40,659 nt of DNA, taken from Selenomonadaceae bacterium. Lineage in GTDB: Bacteria; Bacillota; Negativicutes; Selenomonadales; Selenomonadaceae. Position numbers and translations under genes: made by a program. The notes beneath the pieces are model-generated. The model saw nothing but the letters and a program-made list of their open reading frames with translations, was not told the DNA's origin and ran no database searches. The stretch is taken from positions 1-40,659 of the forward strand of contig JAFUYE010000135.1 of NCBI GenBank assembly GCA_017470715.1, written 5' to 3'. Positions 7,461 through 16,936 of this stretch are shown in pieces; the stretch's first letter is position 1, and the number at the start of each line of letters is the position of its first letter.

Positions 7461-8750
7461 ATGCAATTCATTGACAAAAGTAAAATCAGCGTGCGAGCCG
7501 GCGACGGCGGTGCGGGCAAAAGTTCTTTCCGCAGAGAAAAATTTGTACCGAAAGGCGGCCCCGACGGCGGCGACGGCGGCAAGGGCGGCGATGTCGTTTT
7601 GGTCGTCGACGAAAATATCAACACGCTTTTAAATTTCCGTTACAATCGCAAGTTCACCGCCGAAAACGGGGACGCGGGCGACAGAAAAAAACAATTCGGT
7701 CGCGGTGCGGATGACTGCATTATCAAAGTTCCGCAAGGCACGCTCGTCAAAGATGCGTCGACGGGCGAAATTTTGGCGGACTTGACTGAAATCGGTCAAC
7801 GTGCCGTCGTTGCGAAAGGCGGTCGCGGCGGTCGCGGCAATGCGAAATTTAAATCGGCGTCGAGACGTGCTCCGACTTTTGCGGAATTCGGCGAACCGGG
7901 CGAAAGTCGCGAACTTTTGCTTGAGCTGAAACTTTTGGCGGATGTCGGACTTGTCGGTTATCCCAGCGTCGGCAAATCGAGTTTGATAGCCGCAGTCAGT
8001 TCCGCGCGTCCCGAAATTGCCGATTATCATTTCACGACGTTGACGCCCGTGTTGGGAGTCGTCAGTCTCGGCTACGAAAAAAGTTTTGTTATGGCGGACA
8101 TTCCCGGCTTAATCGAAGGCGCGGCGGACGGTGTCGGGCTTGGTCATGAATTTTTGCGACACATTGAACGCACGAAATTAATTTTGCACATTGTTGACGC
8201 GGCGGCCGTCGACGGACGAAATCCGCTTGACGATTTTGCCAAAATCAACACGGAGTTGAAACGTTACAGCGAAAAACTTTCCAAACGTCCTCAAATTCTC
8301 GTCGCGAACAAAACGGACTTGCCGCAGTCGAAAGAAAATCTTGCCGAACTTGAAAAACTTGCCGAACGTGAAGGCTTGAAATTTTTCGCCGTGAGTGCCG
8401 CGACGCATGAAAATCTTGACGCGCTTATAAATTTTGTCGGGCAACGGCTTGACGAAATTGCCGCAGAAAAAATCGACGAACCCGCGCAGGTTGACGCCGT
8501 GAAAATTTTCAACGTCGACAAGGAAGATGACCCCGTCATTATCGAACGCAACGACGCGGCGGAATTCATCGTGCGCAACAAAAATCTTGAAAAAATCGTC
8601 GCAATGACGAACTTTGACGACGACGAAGGGTTACGCCGTTTCCAATTCATTTGGCGCATGAAAAATCTTGATTCGTTGCTTAAAGCTCGCGGCATCAAAG
8701 AAGGCACGACCGTTCATATCGGCGATATTGAATTCGAGTGGCACGAGTAA
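7461..8750 (+). CDS. obgE: GTPase ObgE/CgtA
   Basis: Essential ribosome-associated GTPase involved in large-subunit maturation and stress signalling. The 429 residues show the full three-domain layout: a glycine-rich Obg fold (1-158, with KGGPDGGDGGKGGDV), a G domain with P-loop GYPSVGKS (166-173), switch II DIPG (213-216), NKTD (283-286) and a SAA motif near 404-410 of the window's 8.4-kb region, and a C-terminal OCT domain (about 340-429) typical of Firmicute Obg. GGAGG lies 9 bases before ATG 7461. All nucleotide-binding motifs are intact. It is followed by a heptamer array and has no visible terminator. Confidence 0.97.
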   Translation: MQFIDKSKISVRAGDGGAGKSSFRREKFVPKGGPDGGDGGKGGDVVLVVDENINTLLNFRYNRKFTAENGDAGDRKKQFGRGADDCIIKVPQGTLVKDASTGEILADLTEIGQRAVVAKGGRGGRGNAKFKSASRRAPTFAEFGEPGESRELLLELKLLADVGLVGYPSVGKSSLIAAVSSARPEIADYHFTTLTPVLGVVSLGYEKSFVMADIPGLIEGAADGVGLGHEFLRHIERTKLILHIVDAAAVDGRNPLDDFAKINTELKRYSEKLSKRPQILVANKTDLPQSKENLAELEKLAEREGLKFFAVSAATHENLDALINFVGQRLDEIAAEKIDEPAQVDAVKIFNVDKEDDPVIIERNDAAEFIVRNKNLEKIVAMTNFDDDEGLRRFQFIWRMKNLDSLLKARGIKEGTTVHIGDIEFEWHE

Positions 8751-8753
8751 AGC

Positions 8754-8814
8754 AATTAGGAATTAGGAATTAGGAATTAGGAATTAGGAATTAGGAATTA
8801 GGAATTAGGAATTA
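8754..8814. repeat. Tandem AATTAGG heptamer, 8 copies
   Basis: Eight perfect copies of AATTAGG (8754-8809) plus a partial ninth, starting three bases after the obgE stop codon. There are no spacers, so this is a simple tandem repeat and not CRISPR. Confidence 0.97.
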
Positions 8815-8851
8815 AAAATTTTTCCCTTGTCCCTATACAGGAGTGATTTAA

Positions 8852-9439
8852 ATGGCGACCGAAATTATCAACGAACGACTGCTTTACCCGTCCTACGAAA
8901 TCATTGGAGGCGAAAAAATTTTGGCACCTGCGGCAAATATCACACACGGCAGCATTATCGGACGACTTCAGCTTGTCTTTGCGAATTATTTTTTGACACA
9001 CAAAAGCGGCTACGTTTTCGGCGAAAATACCGACGTTCATTTTCCGGACGGCACTCTTTTTAAGCCGGATTTGACCGTCGTCCTCAAGCCGAATGAAAAA
9101 ATTTTGGATTGGCGCGGCAACATTTACGGCGTGCCCGATATGGTTGTCGAAGTGCTGTCGAAATCTACGCGTCGAAAAGATCTTACCGTCAAGAAAGATA
9201 TTTACGAAACCAACGGCGTGCGCGAATATTGGATTGTCGACCCGTGGGCAAAAAGCGTCGATGTCTTTCTTTTGAGTGACGGAAAATATTTTTTCGGTGA
9301 CGAATACATTTTGTTCGACGAAAAAGATTTGGCGTTGCTTGACGACGAGGAGCGAGCTACCGTCAAAACAGAAATTCCCGTGTCAATCGTCGACGGGCTG
9401 AAAATTCCGCTTGAATTCGTCTTCAGCTGGGGTTACTGA
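8852..9439 (+). CDS. Uma2 family (DUF820) PD-(D/E)XK nuclease-fold protein
   Basis: 195 residues of the Uma2/DUF820 family, which has a restriction-endonuclease-like fold; cellular targets are mostly unknown. The family core is visible: KPDLTVV (D73), PDMVVEVLS (D96, E100), then KKDIYETNGVREYWIVDP (K114/K115, W127). The acidic and lysine residues expected of the active site are present. A CAGGAG site lies 8-9 bases before ATG 8852. The family is abundant in cyanobacteria and also found in Negativicutes. The next gene starts one base after its stop, so the two are probably co-transcribed. Confidence 0.88.
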   Translation: MATEIINERLLYPSYEIIGGEKILAPAANITHGSIIGRLQLVFANYFLTHKSGYVFGENTDVHFPDGTLFKPDLTVVLKPNEKILDWRGNIYGVPDMVVEVLSKSTRRKDLTVKKDIYETNGVREYWIVDPWAKSVDVFLLSDGKYFFGDEYILFDEKDLALLDDEERATVKTEIPVSIVDGLKIPLEFVFSWGY

Positions 9440-9440
9440 A

Positions 9441-10169
9441 ATGTTCACCGACATTGAACGACACGGACTTTTGAAATTTGTCCCGCCGAATTTTTTATCG
9501 GTAAATGTTTTGGTGATTGATTCGCCCGAACTTTTGGACGAGTTGCGAAAACTTTTGCCCGCAGCGCAAATTGCCTTCATGACGACGAAACGCACGCACG
9601 AACTCGAAAAAATTTGCAACGATGTCCGCGCAGATTTGCTTGTCGGAAATTATTTGCACGGAGAATTACCGACCGCCCCGAAAATTTTTGAACTCATACT
9701 TGCGCAAGAAATTTTATCGGCGGGCGAAACATTGTACCCGACACTTTTGGCGTTGAATCACTTGCTGACGGATTCGGGCGCGTTGCTGACGAAATTCGCG
9801 GAACCGACGTGGACGAAAGCGCGGATTGTGAAACTTCTTGACGACGCGATTTACAAAGAAATTCGTTTCCTGCCCGACGAAAATTTTTGGTTAGTCAAAG
9901 CCCGCAAATGCACCGCCGAAGTTGCCGCGCTGAAAGAACTTTTCACCGAATCGACACGCGCCGAACTGTCACGCCTGCTTCACCGAATCGAATATGACAT
10001 CGACGTTGACGAAAATTTTTCGCGACTGATTAAGCTTTGCGACCGCGAAGGTATTTTCGACGAGTATTTGACGGACTTTATCAATCAAGTTGTCGTGCAT
10101 GAGTCGGCGAAAGATTTTATTCGTGCCCGCTCAGAAAATTTTGGACGCGTGTTGAATTTCGATTCATAA
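9441..10169 (+). CDS. Hypothetical protein, methyltransferase-like Rossmann pattern
   Basis: 242 residues if started at ATG 9441. An upstream in-frame TTG at 9411 is possible but overlaps the previous gene. No family is recognised with certainty. Residues 15-125 alternate strands and helices (VNVLVIDSPELLDELRKLLP, then DLLVGNYLHGELP, then LLTDSGALLTKF), which recalls a class I SAM methyltransferase fold, but no clear glycine-rich SAM loop is seen. The C-terminal half is helical and rich in charge. It follows the Uma2 gene with a one-base gap and precedes the giant RTX-like gene by 74 bases. Function not assigned. Confidence 0.6.
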   Translation: MFTDIERHGLLKFVPPNFLSVNVLVIDSPELLDELRKLLPAAQIAFMTTKRTHELEKICNDVRADLLVGNYLHGELPTAPKIFELILAQEILSAGETLYPTLLALNHLLTDSGALLTKFAEPTWTKARIVKLLDDAIYKEIRFLPDENFWLVKARKCTAEVAALKELFTESTRAELSRLLHRIEYDIDVDENFSRLIKLCDREGIFDEYLTDFINQVVVHESAKDFIRARSENFGRVLNFDS

Positions 10170-10243
10170 AATTGCTTTAATGTGCTTAATCCGTTGTATT
10201 TCGGACGGTGGCGACATTTTGCGTTGACAAAGGGAGTGGTTTT

Positions 10244-13200
10244 ATGGAAGTAAAGCAAGTTTTTGACAAAGCGTCATTTATCAGCGCGATCAATGAACGC
10301 CTTTCGACGCTGGAAAGTCGCGTCGACGCGCAAGCCAAAGCGCAAATGACAGCGGAGATCTCTGCCAAAAAAAAAGCAGCCGAAGAAGCGAAAAAGACGG
10401 AAGCTGCACGCATTGCTGAGTTCAAAAAACTTTTCAGCGACCAAAGCCTGCCGAACGAAGTTTACACTGTCCTTTATAACGGGCTTATAAAAAAACTCAA
10501 TGAAAGTACCATTCCTCCGATTGACCTTTCTGTAACAGATGCCGAGGGGAAAGTATTAAAAGAATTCGGCAAATATGTAGCGAATGTTCTGGACAAAAAG
10601 TCTGTCATCGTTGAAAGCGGCGGAAAAGAATACGAAATCTCCAGTCCTTTTGGTCAAACTTCAGGGTATGTGAAAATCAGCGCAGACGACGGCAAGGTAT
10701 ACCATTTATATTTTGCCGAAAATGAACGTGCCGAAAAAGCTCTGAAGAATTTTCTTGGGACTGTGACTGATTGGGTTTTAGATTATCGATTCGTGTTTTT
10801 TGCGGGAATAATTGAGGATATATCACCACTTGTTGACAAATGGATTGATGCCCTCAGACATGATGGTTATCAGTTCAGGGCGGATTTTTTCAAATTCATT
10901 AAGGATTGCATGGAGTTTGAGGGAGAATCTTCTGCCTTAATTCACGGGCTTATCGTTAAGGCTCTTGAAGTGCCCGAAAAAGCATCAGACGCTCTTGTAG
11001 AATTGACAAAGGAGCTTCTCCCAAAGAGTGCTGACAAAATCCTCGACTTGACTTCCGAATACAAAACGCTCGAAAAATATGCCGCCGACTTAATGTCGGA
11101 AAAGATTCTCGCGGGCGACAATGTTGTACTTTCTGACAGCGAAATTCAAAAGATCAAAAGCCTCAACAGCTATAAAAACTTCGTCGACGCGTACAACTCT
11201 TTGGCGATAACTCTCGGCAAGTATGAAAAGTTGTCCGATTCGTTAATCGACAGCAGCATCGTGCGGACGATAGACATTGAAGGCGACAACGTTTTGAGCG
11301 AAGACGCAACGCGGATTAACGGCACCGACGAAGGCGATAAAATTTTTTCGCGAGGAAAAAACGACACGATCTACGGCAATGACGGCGACGATTCCATTGG
11401 AAATTTCGGCTCCGATTCTCGCGTTTACGGCGGTAGCGGCAACGATTCTCTTGTCAACAGCGGCGAAGGCGAAAGAGTCCGCATTTACGGCGAAGCAGAC
11501 GACGATACGATTTGGAATTTTGGTGACACCGTGACAATCGACGGCGGCTACGGCAACGACGAAATTGTTAATCACGGCACACATGTCTACATTGTCGGCG
11601 GCTACGGTGACGATTCCATTACCAACGGAAGCTTTGGCGACAGTGCTACGATATACGCGGACGACGGCAACGATTACATTTCAAGTGGCGGCGACTCAGT
11701 GAAAATCTACGCAGGCGACGGCGATGACTTAATCGTAGTCTCCGGCAACGGCTCGACGGTCTATTGTTCTCTCGGCTCCAACAAGGTTTCCGTTTACGGC
11801 TCCGACATTGATCTCAGGTGTACCGGTCGCAAAAACGGCGTGAGCAACACGTTTTACATTGGTCAAGATGCAAGAAATGTTTTCATTGTCGATTACAAAA
11901 GCACCGACACGGTATTTCTTGAGGAAAGCAATTATTCCGCACAAGAAGTTCCACTTTACGGGACAAGCAACCATTTTTCGTACGTCATAAGGGACAGCAA
12001 CGGCGTGCCCATTGTCACGTTCTATGATGCCGTTTCCAAATGGATTGACATTCCGTTGACCCAAAACACCGCCGACAATCCCGGCGTCATCACGGGCAAA
12101 GCGGGCGACGACACCATCGAAAATGCTCTCGACTACACGATAATAAACGCGCCCGCCGGCAACAACTTGATTCGCAACTACGGCAACAACTCATCCATAG
12201 TCGGCAGTTACGCCAAAGACACCATTGATAATAAGGGCAACTTCGTTGACATAAGCGGCGGTTTCGGCAACGATTCAATAAAAAACGGAGGCAACGGCTC
12301 GACAATTCACGGCGACGACGGTGACGACACAATTTCCAATTCTGGTGATGACTCGACAATTCACGGCGACGACGGCGACGACACAATATCCAATTCTGGT
12401 GATGGCTCGACAATTCACGGCGGCGTCGGTGATGATTCTATCGTCAATGGTTATACATACCAGCCGACTATCATCTCAAACGTTTTAATCAACAGCGGCG
12501 ACGGTGACGATACTATCATAAACTACGGCAACAACGTGACAATTCACGGTGGCGGCGGCAACGATTCCATTTACAATGACAAGTATTGGGATTCCTCTGC
12601 CGGCAAGTATGTAGTTTCCACGAACGTTTCAATCGACGCTGGCGACGGTGACGACCGCATTTCCAACGACGGTTCCTCGGGCACAATCGACGCAGGAGAG
12701 GGCGACGACACCATCAGAAACGGCGGCGATGGCGATTCTGTGACAATTGACGGCGGCGACGGCAATGACTATATCGGCAACAGCGGCGATTCGGTGACAA
12801 TTGACGGCGGCGACGGCAATGACTATATCGGCAACAGCGGCGATTCGGTGACAATCAACGGCGGCGACGGCAATGACTACCTCTACAATGACAGATGGGG
12901 CGACAACGTAACAATCAACGCAGGAGAGGGAGACGACACTATCAGAAACGGCGGCGATGGCGATTCTGTGACAATTGACGGCGGCGACGGCAACGATTCA
13001 ATCTACAATGACAGCAATGAAAACGTCTCCATTGACGGCGGCGATGGTAACGATTCCATTTACAGCTCTGGTGACCATACGACAATTTCGGGCGGTAGTG
13101 GCAATGATTCTATCACCACCAACCATTACGCTAATGACGTAATAATCGACGGCGGCGATGGTAACGATTCTATCAACAACGAAGCCCTTCGAAGCACAGT

Positions 13201-16200
13201 AGATGGCGGTAATGGCGACGATTACATTTCCAACCATTACTTTGGAAAAGACTCGGATGTAGAATCGTACATAACAATCAACGGCGGCAACGGAAAGGAT
13301 ACCATTTACAACAATAGGTCTTTCGTAACAATCGGTGCAGGAGAAAGCAATGATTCAATCGTCAATACATATGTCAATGTATCAATCAACGGCGGCGACG
13401 GCAACGATTATGTTTACAACAGCGGTGACTATGGTGTTACGATTGAAGGCGGCGGTGGCGACGATTCTATTAACAGCTACGGTCGTCATATGACGATTTC
13501 GGGCGGTAGTGGCAATGATTCAATTAGCTTGTCCGGCTACGCAGAAAATAATTTGATTGTCTACAACGCGGGAGATGGCAACGACACAATCAGAGGATTT
13601 AAGGATACGTCGAGGCTCTCAATCGGTAGCAGCAGTTATTCTTCGGTCAAGAGCGGCAACGACGTAATTTTGACGGTCAGCACAGGAAAAATTTCTTTGG
13701 TAGGCGCGGCAAGTTTGTCAAGATTAAACATCGTTGGAACATACAATCCAAACACAACACCCACTGACACAACACCTGCAGATACGACACCTGCAGATAC
13801 GACGCCTGCGGACACGACACCTGCGGACACGACACCTGCAGATAATCCGTTGCTCATCAAGCTCACCGAAGGAACCGACATTTACAGAAACACTCTTGAA
13901 GGCGCGACAATTTTGGCTCTCGGCGGCAATGACTCAATCTACAACGGCGGATATGTTTCAAATTCCGGTTGGACAGGTTATGCAAATGTAACAATCAATG
14001 GCGACTACGGTGACGATTACATTCGCAGCTACTACGCCGACAACTCTTCAATAGAAGGCGGCTCCGGGAACGATTCCATTGAAAATTGGTACGGCTCAAA
14101 TTCAACAATCAGCGGTGGCGACGGCAACGATCGCCTCTACAACACCGATTCCAATAATGTCGTAATCCTTGGCGGCTCGGGTAGTGATACCATTTGGAAT
14201 AATTCCTCAAACAATACAATCAACGCAGGGTCGGGCGACGATTCAATCATGAACGTTGCCTCGCCTTTTGTAACAATCAATGGCGGCGACGGCAATGACA
14301 CAATCGATAACCGAGCATCAAGAATTACAATCGACGGCGGCAACGGTAACGACTCAATCAATAACGCCAGCAATGAAAACGTCTCCATTGACGGCGGCGG
14401 CGGCAACGATTCCATTTACAGCTACGGTCGGAATATGACGATTTCAGGCGGTAGAGGCAATGATTCAATTAGCTTGTCCGGCTACGCAAGAAATAATTTG
14501 ATTGTCTACAACGCGGGAGACGGCGACGACACAGTCAGTGGTTTCGACGGTGATGACACGCTAAGCATTTCGGGCAGCAGTTATTCTTCGGCAAGGAGCG
14601 GCAATGACGTGATTTTGACGGTCGGCACTGGGAAAATTTCTTTGGTCGGCGCGGCAAGTTTGTCAACTCTCAACATACTCGGCACATACAATTCCGACAC
14701 GACGCCTGCGGACACAACACCTGCGGACACGACACCTGCAGATACGACACCTGCGGACACAACGCCTGCGGACACGACACCTGCCGATACAACACCTGCA
14801 GACACGACACCTGCCGATACAACGCCTGCGGACACAACACCTGCGGACACGACACCTGCAGATACGACACCTGCGGATACAACGCCTGCAGACACGACAC
14901 CTGCGGACACGACACCTGCAGATACAAAGTTGACCGTCACGAACGTCGATAAGTCACCCGTCATGATTGGTTCAGCAGTTGAAGTTGTCGACGCTTCAAC
15001 GCGAACGAAAGCCATAAAAATCACAGGCAACGCGCTTGACAACACAATCACCGGCGGCACAGGTAAAGACACGCTTGACGGCAATTCGGGCGACGACATT
15101 TTGACGGGTGGCAACGGTGCGGACGTTTTCGTTTACGGCACGGGCAACGACACGATAACCGATTACGGCAACGGCTCCGACAAAGTTTCGTTGACTGCGG
15201 TGGCGAAGAGTTTCGGTTTTGTCGGCGACGATTTTGTTTTCGATTTCGATAACGGCTCGTTGACTTTGACTGATGCGGCGGACAAGAAAATTTCCGTCGT
15301 CGGTTCCGTGACCAAAATCTTTTCGGTGGAAGGCATTTTCAATTCGGCGGGCACTGCGGTCACCGTCAACGCATTTACAACCGATTTCACCGCTGATTCA
15401 AAAGTCGTCACGATTGACGCGGGCTTGACTTCTGACGCGACGATAACCGGCAACTCGAAGGCGAACAAAGTTTCACTCGGCGACGAAAATATTTTCGTTT
15501 GGGCGAAGGGCGGCAACGATACACTTTACAATTTCGGAACGGACGATTTAATTTCAATCACGGGCGCGGTTTCGGACGCTTCAGTCAAGAGCGGCAACAC
15601 TTACTTAAAAATCGGCTCCAATAAAATCACCGTCAAAGATTCGGCGCAAGTCACCTTCGCGGATAATGACGGCACAAAAATTTTTGACGGCGGAATTTTC
15701 TTCGACAAATACAAAACTTCGGCAACGCTTGCATCTGCAACAAAAAATTTCACGGCAACTGATAACGTCATTGAAGTTACGGGCAATTCAAAGGCGAACA
15801 AAATTATTTCAAGCACGACGGGCGCGACTTTGACGGGCGGCAAGGGCAATGACACTTTCATAAGCGCGGGCGGCAACGATTTCATCACCGATTACGGCAC
15901 GGGCTCCGATAAAATTTCGTTGAGTTCGTCACTCGAAAGATTTTCTGTCACGGGCTCAAATGTTGCGCTTGAACTTGCCGAAGGTTCCGTGACGATTGCG
16001 AACGGCGTCGGCAAGAAAATTTCTCTCGTGTCGGGCGGCAAGACAACCGCGAATATTTTCACGGACGACGGAATTTTCAACACGGCGGGCACTGCGGTTA
16101 CCGTCAACGCATTTACAACCGATTTCACCGCTGATTCAAAAGTCGTCACGATTGACGCGGGCTTGACTTCAAACGCGACGATAACCGGCAACTCCAAAGC

Positions 16201-16849
16201 GAACAAAATTTATCTCGGCGACGAAAATATTTTTGTTTGGGCGAAGGGCGGCAACGATACACTTTACAATTTCGGAACGGACGATTTAATTTCAATCACG
16301 GGCGCGGTTTCGGACGTATCAATTTCCGGCAGCAATTCTGTCATGAAAATCGGCACGAATAAAATCACCGTCAAAGATTCTTCGCAAGTCACTTTCGCGG
16401 ACAATGACGGCACAAAAATTTTTGACGGCGGAATTTTCTTCGACGAGGATAAAACTTCAGCGACTCTCGGCTCGTCAATCAGCAATTACACCGCAACCGA
16501 TAACGTCACAAATATCAAGGGCAACGCGAAAGCAAATAAAATTTACGCGGGCGACGACGATACCACGCTCACGGGCGGCAAAGGCAATGATTCGCTTTGG
16601 GGCGGCGACGGCTCCGACACGTTTCACTACGAAAAAGGCGACGGCAAGGATGTTATTTTCGGTTTCGGCGATGATGACCTGCTTGAAATTGTCGGACTCG
16701 GCGACAATGTTGCGGGTACTTTCAACAAGTCGGGCACGGAACTGACCGTCAAAGTCGGGAGCACATCTGTTGCCGTGTTGAAAGATTTCGGTTCGACGAC
16801 AACTTTCAACGTCACCGCCGACGGTACCGCACATCAAATAACCAAGTGA
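10244..16849 (+). CDS. Giant RTX-like secreted or surface protein (2201 aa)
   Basis: Start at ATG 10244, with GGGAG nine bases upstream; an in-frame ATG at 10208 lacks a ribosome site. No N-terminal signal peptide. Residues 1-350 are a non-repetitive, partly helical domain with an Ala/Lys/Glu-rich coil (about 30-60). From about 355, RTX-type calcium-binding repeats begin (GGDGNDxI), mostly as 18-residue units in which one nonapeptide is canonical and the next is of the NSGDSVTID type. Two TTPAD linkers (residues 1171-1200 and 1486-1560) separate two repeat domains and a C-terminal region. The end (GGKGNDSLWGGDGSDTF, GDGKDVIFGFGDDDLLEI, then a Thr-rich tail) resembles type I secretion signals and is shared with the gene at 33576-36971. 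No ABC exporter lies in the window. Likely role is adhesin or surface layer, by inference only. Confidence 0.85.
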   Translation: MEVKQVFDKASFISAINERLSTLESRVDAQAKAQMTAEISAKKKAAEEAKKTEAARIAEFKKLFSDQSLPNEVYTVLYNGLIKKLNESTIPPIDLSVTDAEGKVLKEFGKYVANVLDKKSVIVESGGKEYEISSPFGQTSGYVKISADDGKVYHLYFAENERAEKALKNFLGTVTDWVLDYRFVFFAGIIEDISPLVDKWIDALRHDGYQFRADFFKFIKDCMEFEGESSALIHGLIVKALEVPEKASDALVELTKELLPKSADKILDLTSEYKTLEKYAADLMSEKILAGDNVVLSDSEIQKIKSLNSYKNFVDAYNSLAITLGKYEKLSDSLIDSSIVRTIDIEGDNVLSEDATRINGTDEGDKIFSRGKNDTIYGNDGDDSIGNFGSDSRVYGGSGNDSLVNSGEGERVRIYGEADDDTIWNFGDTVTIDGGYGNDEIVNHGTHVYIVGGYGDDSITNGSFGDSATIYADDGNDYISSGGDSVKIYAGDGDDLIVVSGNGSTVYCSLGSNKVSVYGSDIDLRCTGRKNGVSNTFYIGQDARNVFIVDYKSTDTVFLEESNYSAQEVPLYGTSNHFSYVIRDSNGVPIVTFYDAVSKWIDIPLTQNTADNPGVITGKAGDDTIENALDYTIINAPAGNNLIRNYGNNSSIVGSYAKDTIDNKGNFVDISGGFGNDSIKNGGNGSTIHGDDGDDTISNSGDDSTIHGDDGDDTISNSGDGSTIHGGVGDDSIVNGYTYQPTIISNVLINSGDGDDTIINYGNNVTIHGGGGNDSIYNDKYWDSSAGKYVVSTNVSIDAGDGDDRISNDGSSGTIDAGEGDDTIRNGGDGDSVTIDGGDGNDYIGNSGDSVTIDGGDGNDYIGNSGDSVTINGGDGNDYLYNDRWGDNVTINAGEGDDTIRNGGDGDSVTIDGGDGNDSIYNDSNENVSIDGGDGNDSIYSSGDHTTISGGSGNDSITTNHYANDVIIDGGDGNDSINNEALRSTVDGGNGDDYISNHYFGKDSDVESYITINGGNGKDTIYNNRSFVTIGAGESNDSIVNTYVNVSINGGDGNDYVYNSGDYGVTIEGGGGDDSINSYGRHMTISGGSGNDSISLSGYAENNLIVYNAGDGNDTIRGFKDTSRLSIGSSSYSSVKSGNDVILTVSTGKISLVGAASLSRLNIVGTYNPNTTPTDTTPADTTPADTTPADTTPADTTPADNPLLIKLTEGTDIYRNTLEGATILALGGNDSIYNGGYVSNSGWTGYANVTINGDYGDDYIRSYYADNSSIEGGSGNDSIENWYGSNSTISGGDGNDRLYNTDSNNVVILGGSGSDTIWNNSSNNTINAGSGDDSIMNVASPFVTINGGDGNDTIDNRASRITIDGGNGNDSINNASNENVSIDGGGGNDSIYSYGRNMTISGGRGNDSISLSGYARNNLIVYNAGDGDDTVSGFDGDDTLSISGSSYSSARSGNDVILTVGTGKISLVGAASLSTLNILGTYNSDTTPADTTPADTTPADTTPADTTPADTTPADTTPADTTPADTTPADTTPADTTPADTTPADTTPADTTPADTTPADTKLTVTNVDKSPVMIGSAVEVVDASTRTKAIKITGNALDNTITGGTGKDTLDGNSGDDILTGGNGADVFVYGTGNDTITDYGNGSDKVSLTAVAKSFGFVGDDFVFDFDNGSLTLTDAADKKISVVGSVTKIFSVEGIFNSAGTAVTVNAFTTDFTADSKVVTIDAGLTSDATITGNSKANKVSLGDENIFVWAKGGNDTLYNFGTDDLISITGAVSDASVKSGNTYLKIGSNKITVKDSAQVTFADNDGTKIFDGGIFFDKYKTSATLASATKNFTATDNVIEVTGNSKANKIISSTTGATLTGGKGNDTFISAGGNDFITDYGTGSDKISLSSSLERFSVTGSNVALELAEGSVTIANGVGKKISLVSGGKTTANIFTDDGIFNTAGTAVTVNAFTTDFTADSKVVTIDAGLTSNATITGNSKANKIYLGDENIFVWAKGGNDTLYNFGTDDLISITGAVSDVSISGSNSVMKIGTNKITVKDSSQVTFADNDGTKIFDGGIFFDEDKTSATLGSSISNYTATDNVTNIKGNAKANKIYAGDDDTTLTGGKGNDSLWGGDGSDTFHYEKGDGKDVIFGFGDDDLLEIVGLGDNVAGTFNKSGTELTVKVGSTSVAVLKDFGSTTTFNVTADGTAHQITK
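12735..12842 (+). repeat. 54-bp perfect tandem repeat inside the RTX domain
   Basis: Two adjacent, essentially identical 54-bp units encode the 18-residue repeat VTIDGGDGNDYIGNSGDS; a third, diverging unit follows. Related longer copies lie at about 12692-12765 and 12919-12992. The identity at DNA level points to recent duplication. Confidence 0.85.
13474..13750 (+). repeat. Module repeat, copy 1 (of 14419-14695)
   Basis: A 277-bp block that ends the first RTX domain (SYGRHMTISGG ... SLVGAASLSRLNIVGTYN) recurs at 14419-14695 at an offset of 945 bp. Each copy is followed directly by a TTPAD array, so the whole repeat-plus-linker module has been duplicated. Confidence 0.8.
13754..13843 (+). 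repeat. TTPAD linker array 1 (six 15-bp units)
   Basis: Six units of 15 bp, the first degenerate (TTPTD), encode TTPAD repeats. Codons vary between units (GCA/GCG, GAC/GAT). Probably a stiff, extended spacer between domains. Confidence 0.95.
14419..14695 (+). repeat. Module repeat, copy 2
   Basis: Second copy of the block at 13474-13750 (SYGRNMTISGG ... SLSTLNILGTYN). The two are alignable without obvious gaps. Confidence 0.8.
14699..14923 (+). repeat. TTPAD linker array 2 (fifteen 15-bp units)
   Basis: Fifteen uninterrupted TTPAD codon units. The wobble positions show a higher-order pattern (ACA/ACG, GCA/GCC/GCG), consistent with expansion by duplication of multi-unit blocks. Confidence 0.97.
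15335..15710 (+). repeat. C-terminal 376-bp block, copy 1
   Basis: This block (VTVNAFTTDFTADSK ... KIFDGGIFFD) is repeated at 16073-16448 at a constant offset of 738 bp without indels and with very high identity. Confidence 0.85.
16073..16448 (+). repeat. C-terminal 376-bp block, copy 2
   Basis: Second copy of 15335-15710. It encodes the same stretch of about 125 residues close to the secretion signal. Confidence 0.85.
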
Positions 16850-16865
16850 CAAAAAAATTTTTTTG

Positions 16866-16892
16866 CAGTCGAGAAAATCTCGGCTGTTTTTT
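16866..16892 (+). terminator. Intrinsic terminator of the giant RTX-like gene
   Basis: Nine-base stem CAGTCGAGA/TCTCGGCTG with a three-base loop and six T residues, 17 bases past the stop codon. Confidence 0.85.
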
Positions 16893-16936
16893 GGTGCGTA
16901 ACTTCATAAAAGTTTCATTAAAAATTTTCTGCCTAT

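Noticed and set aside
7340-7624. Minus-strand frame of 97 codons opposite the obgE start
   Set aside because: Overlaps the conserved glycine-rich Obg fold on the plus strand; the translation is Pro/Ser/Leu low-complexity shadow.
8754-8814. Possible CRISPR array
   Set aside because: Uninterrupted 7-bp units with no spacers and no cas genes.
14699-14923. Possible CRISPR or non-coding satellite
   Set aside because: The 15-bp units stay in frame with the long coding region and encode TTPAD throughout.
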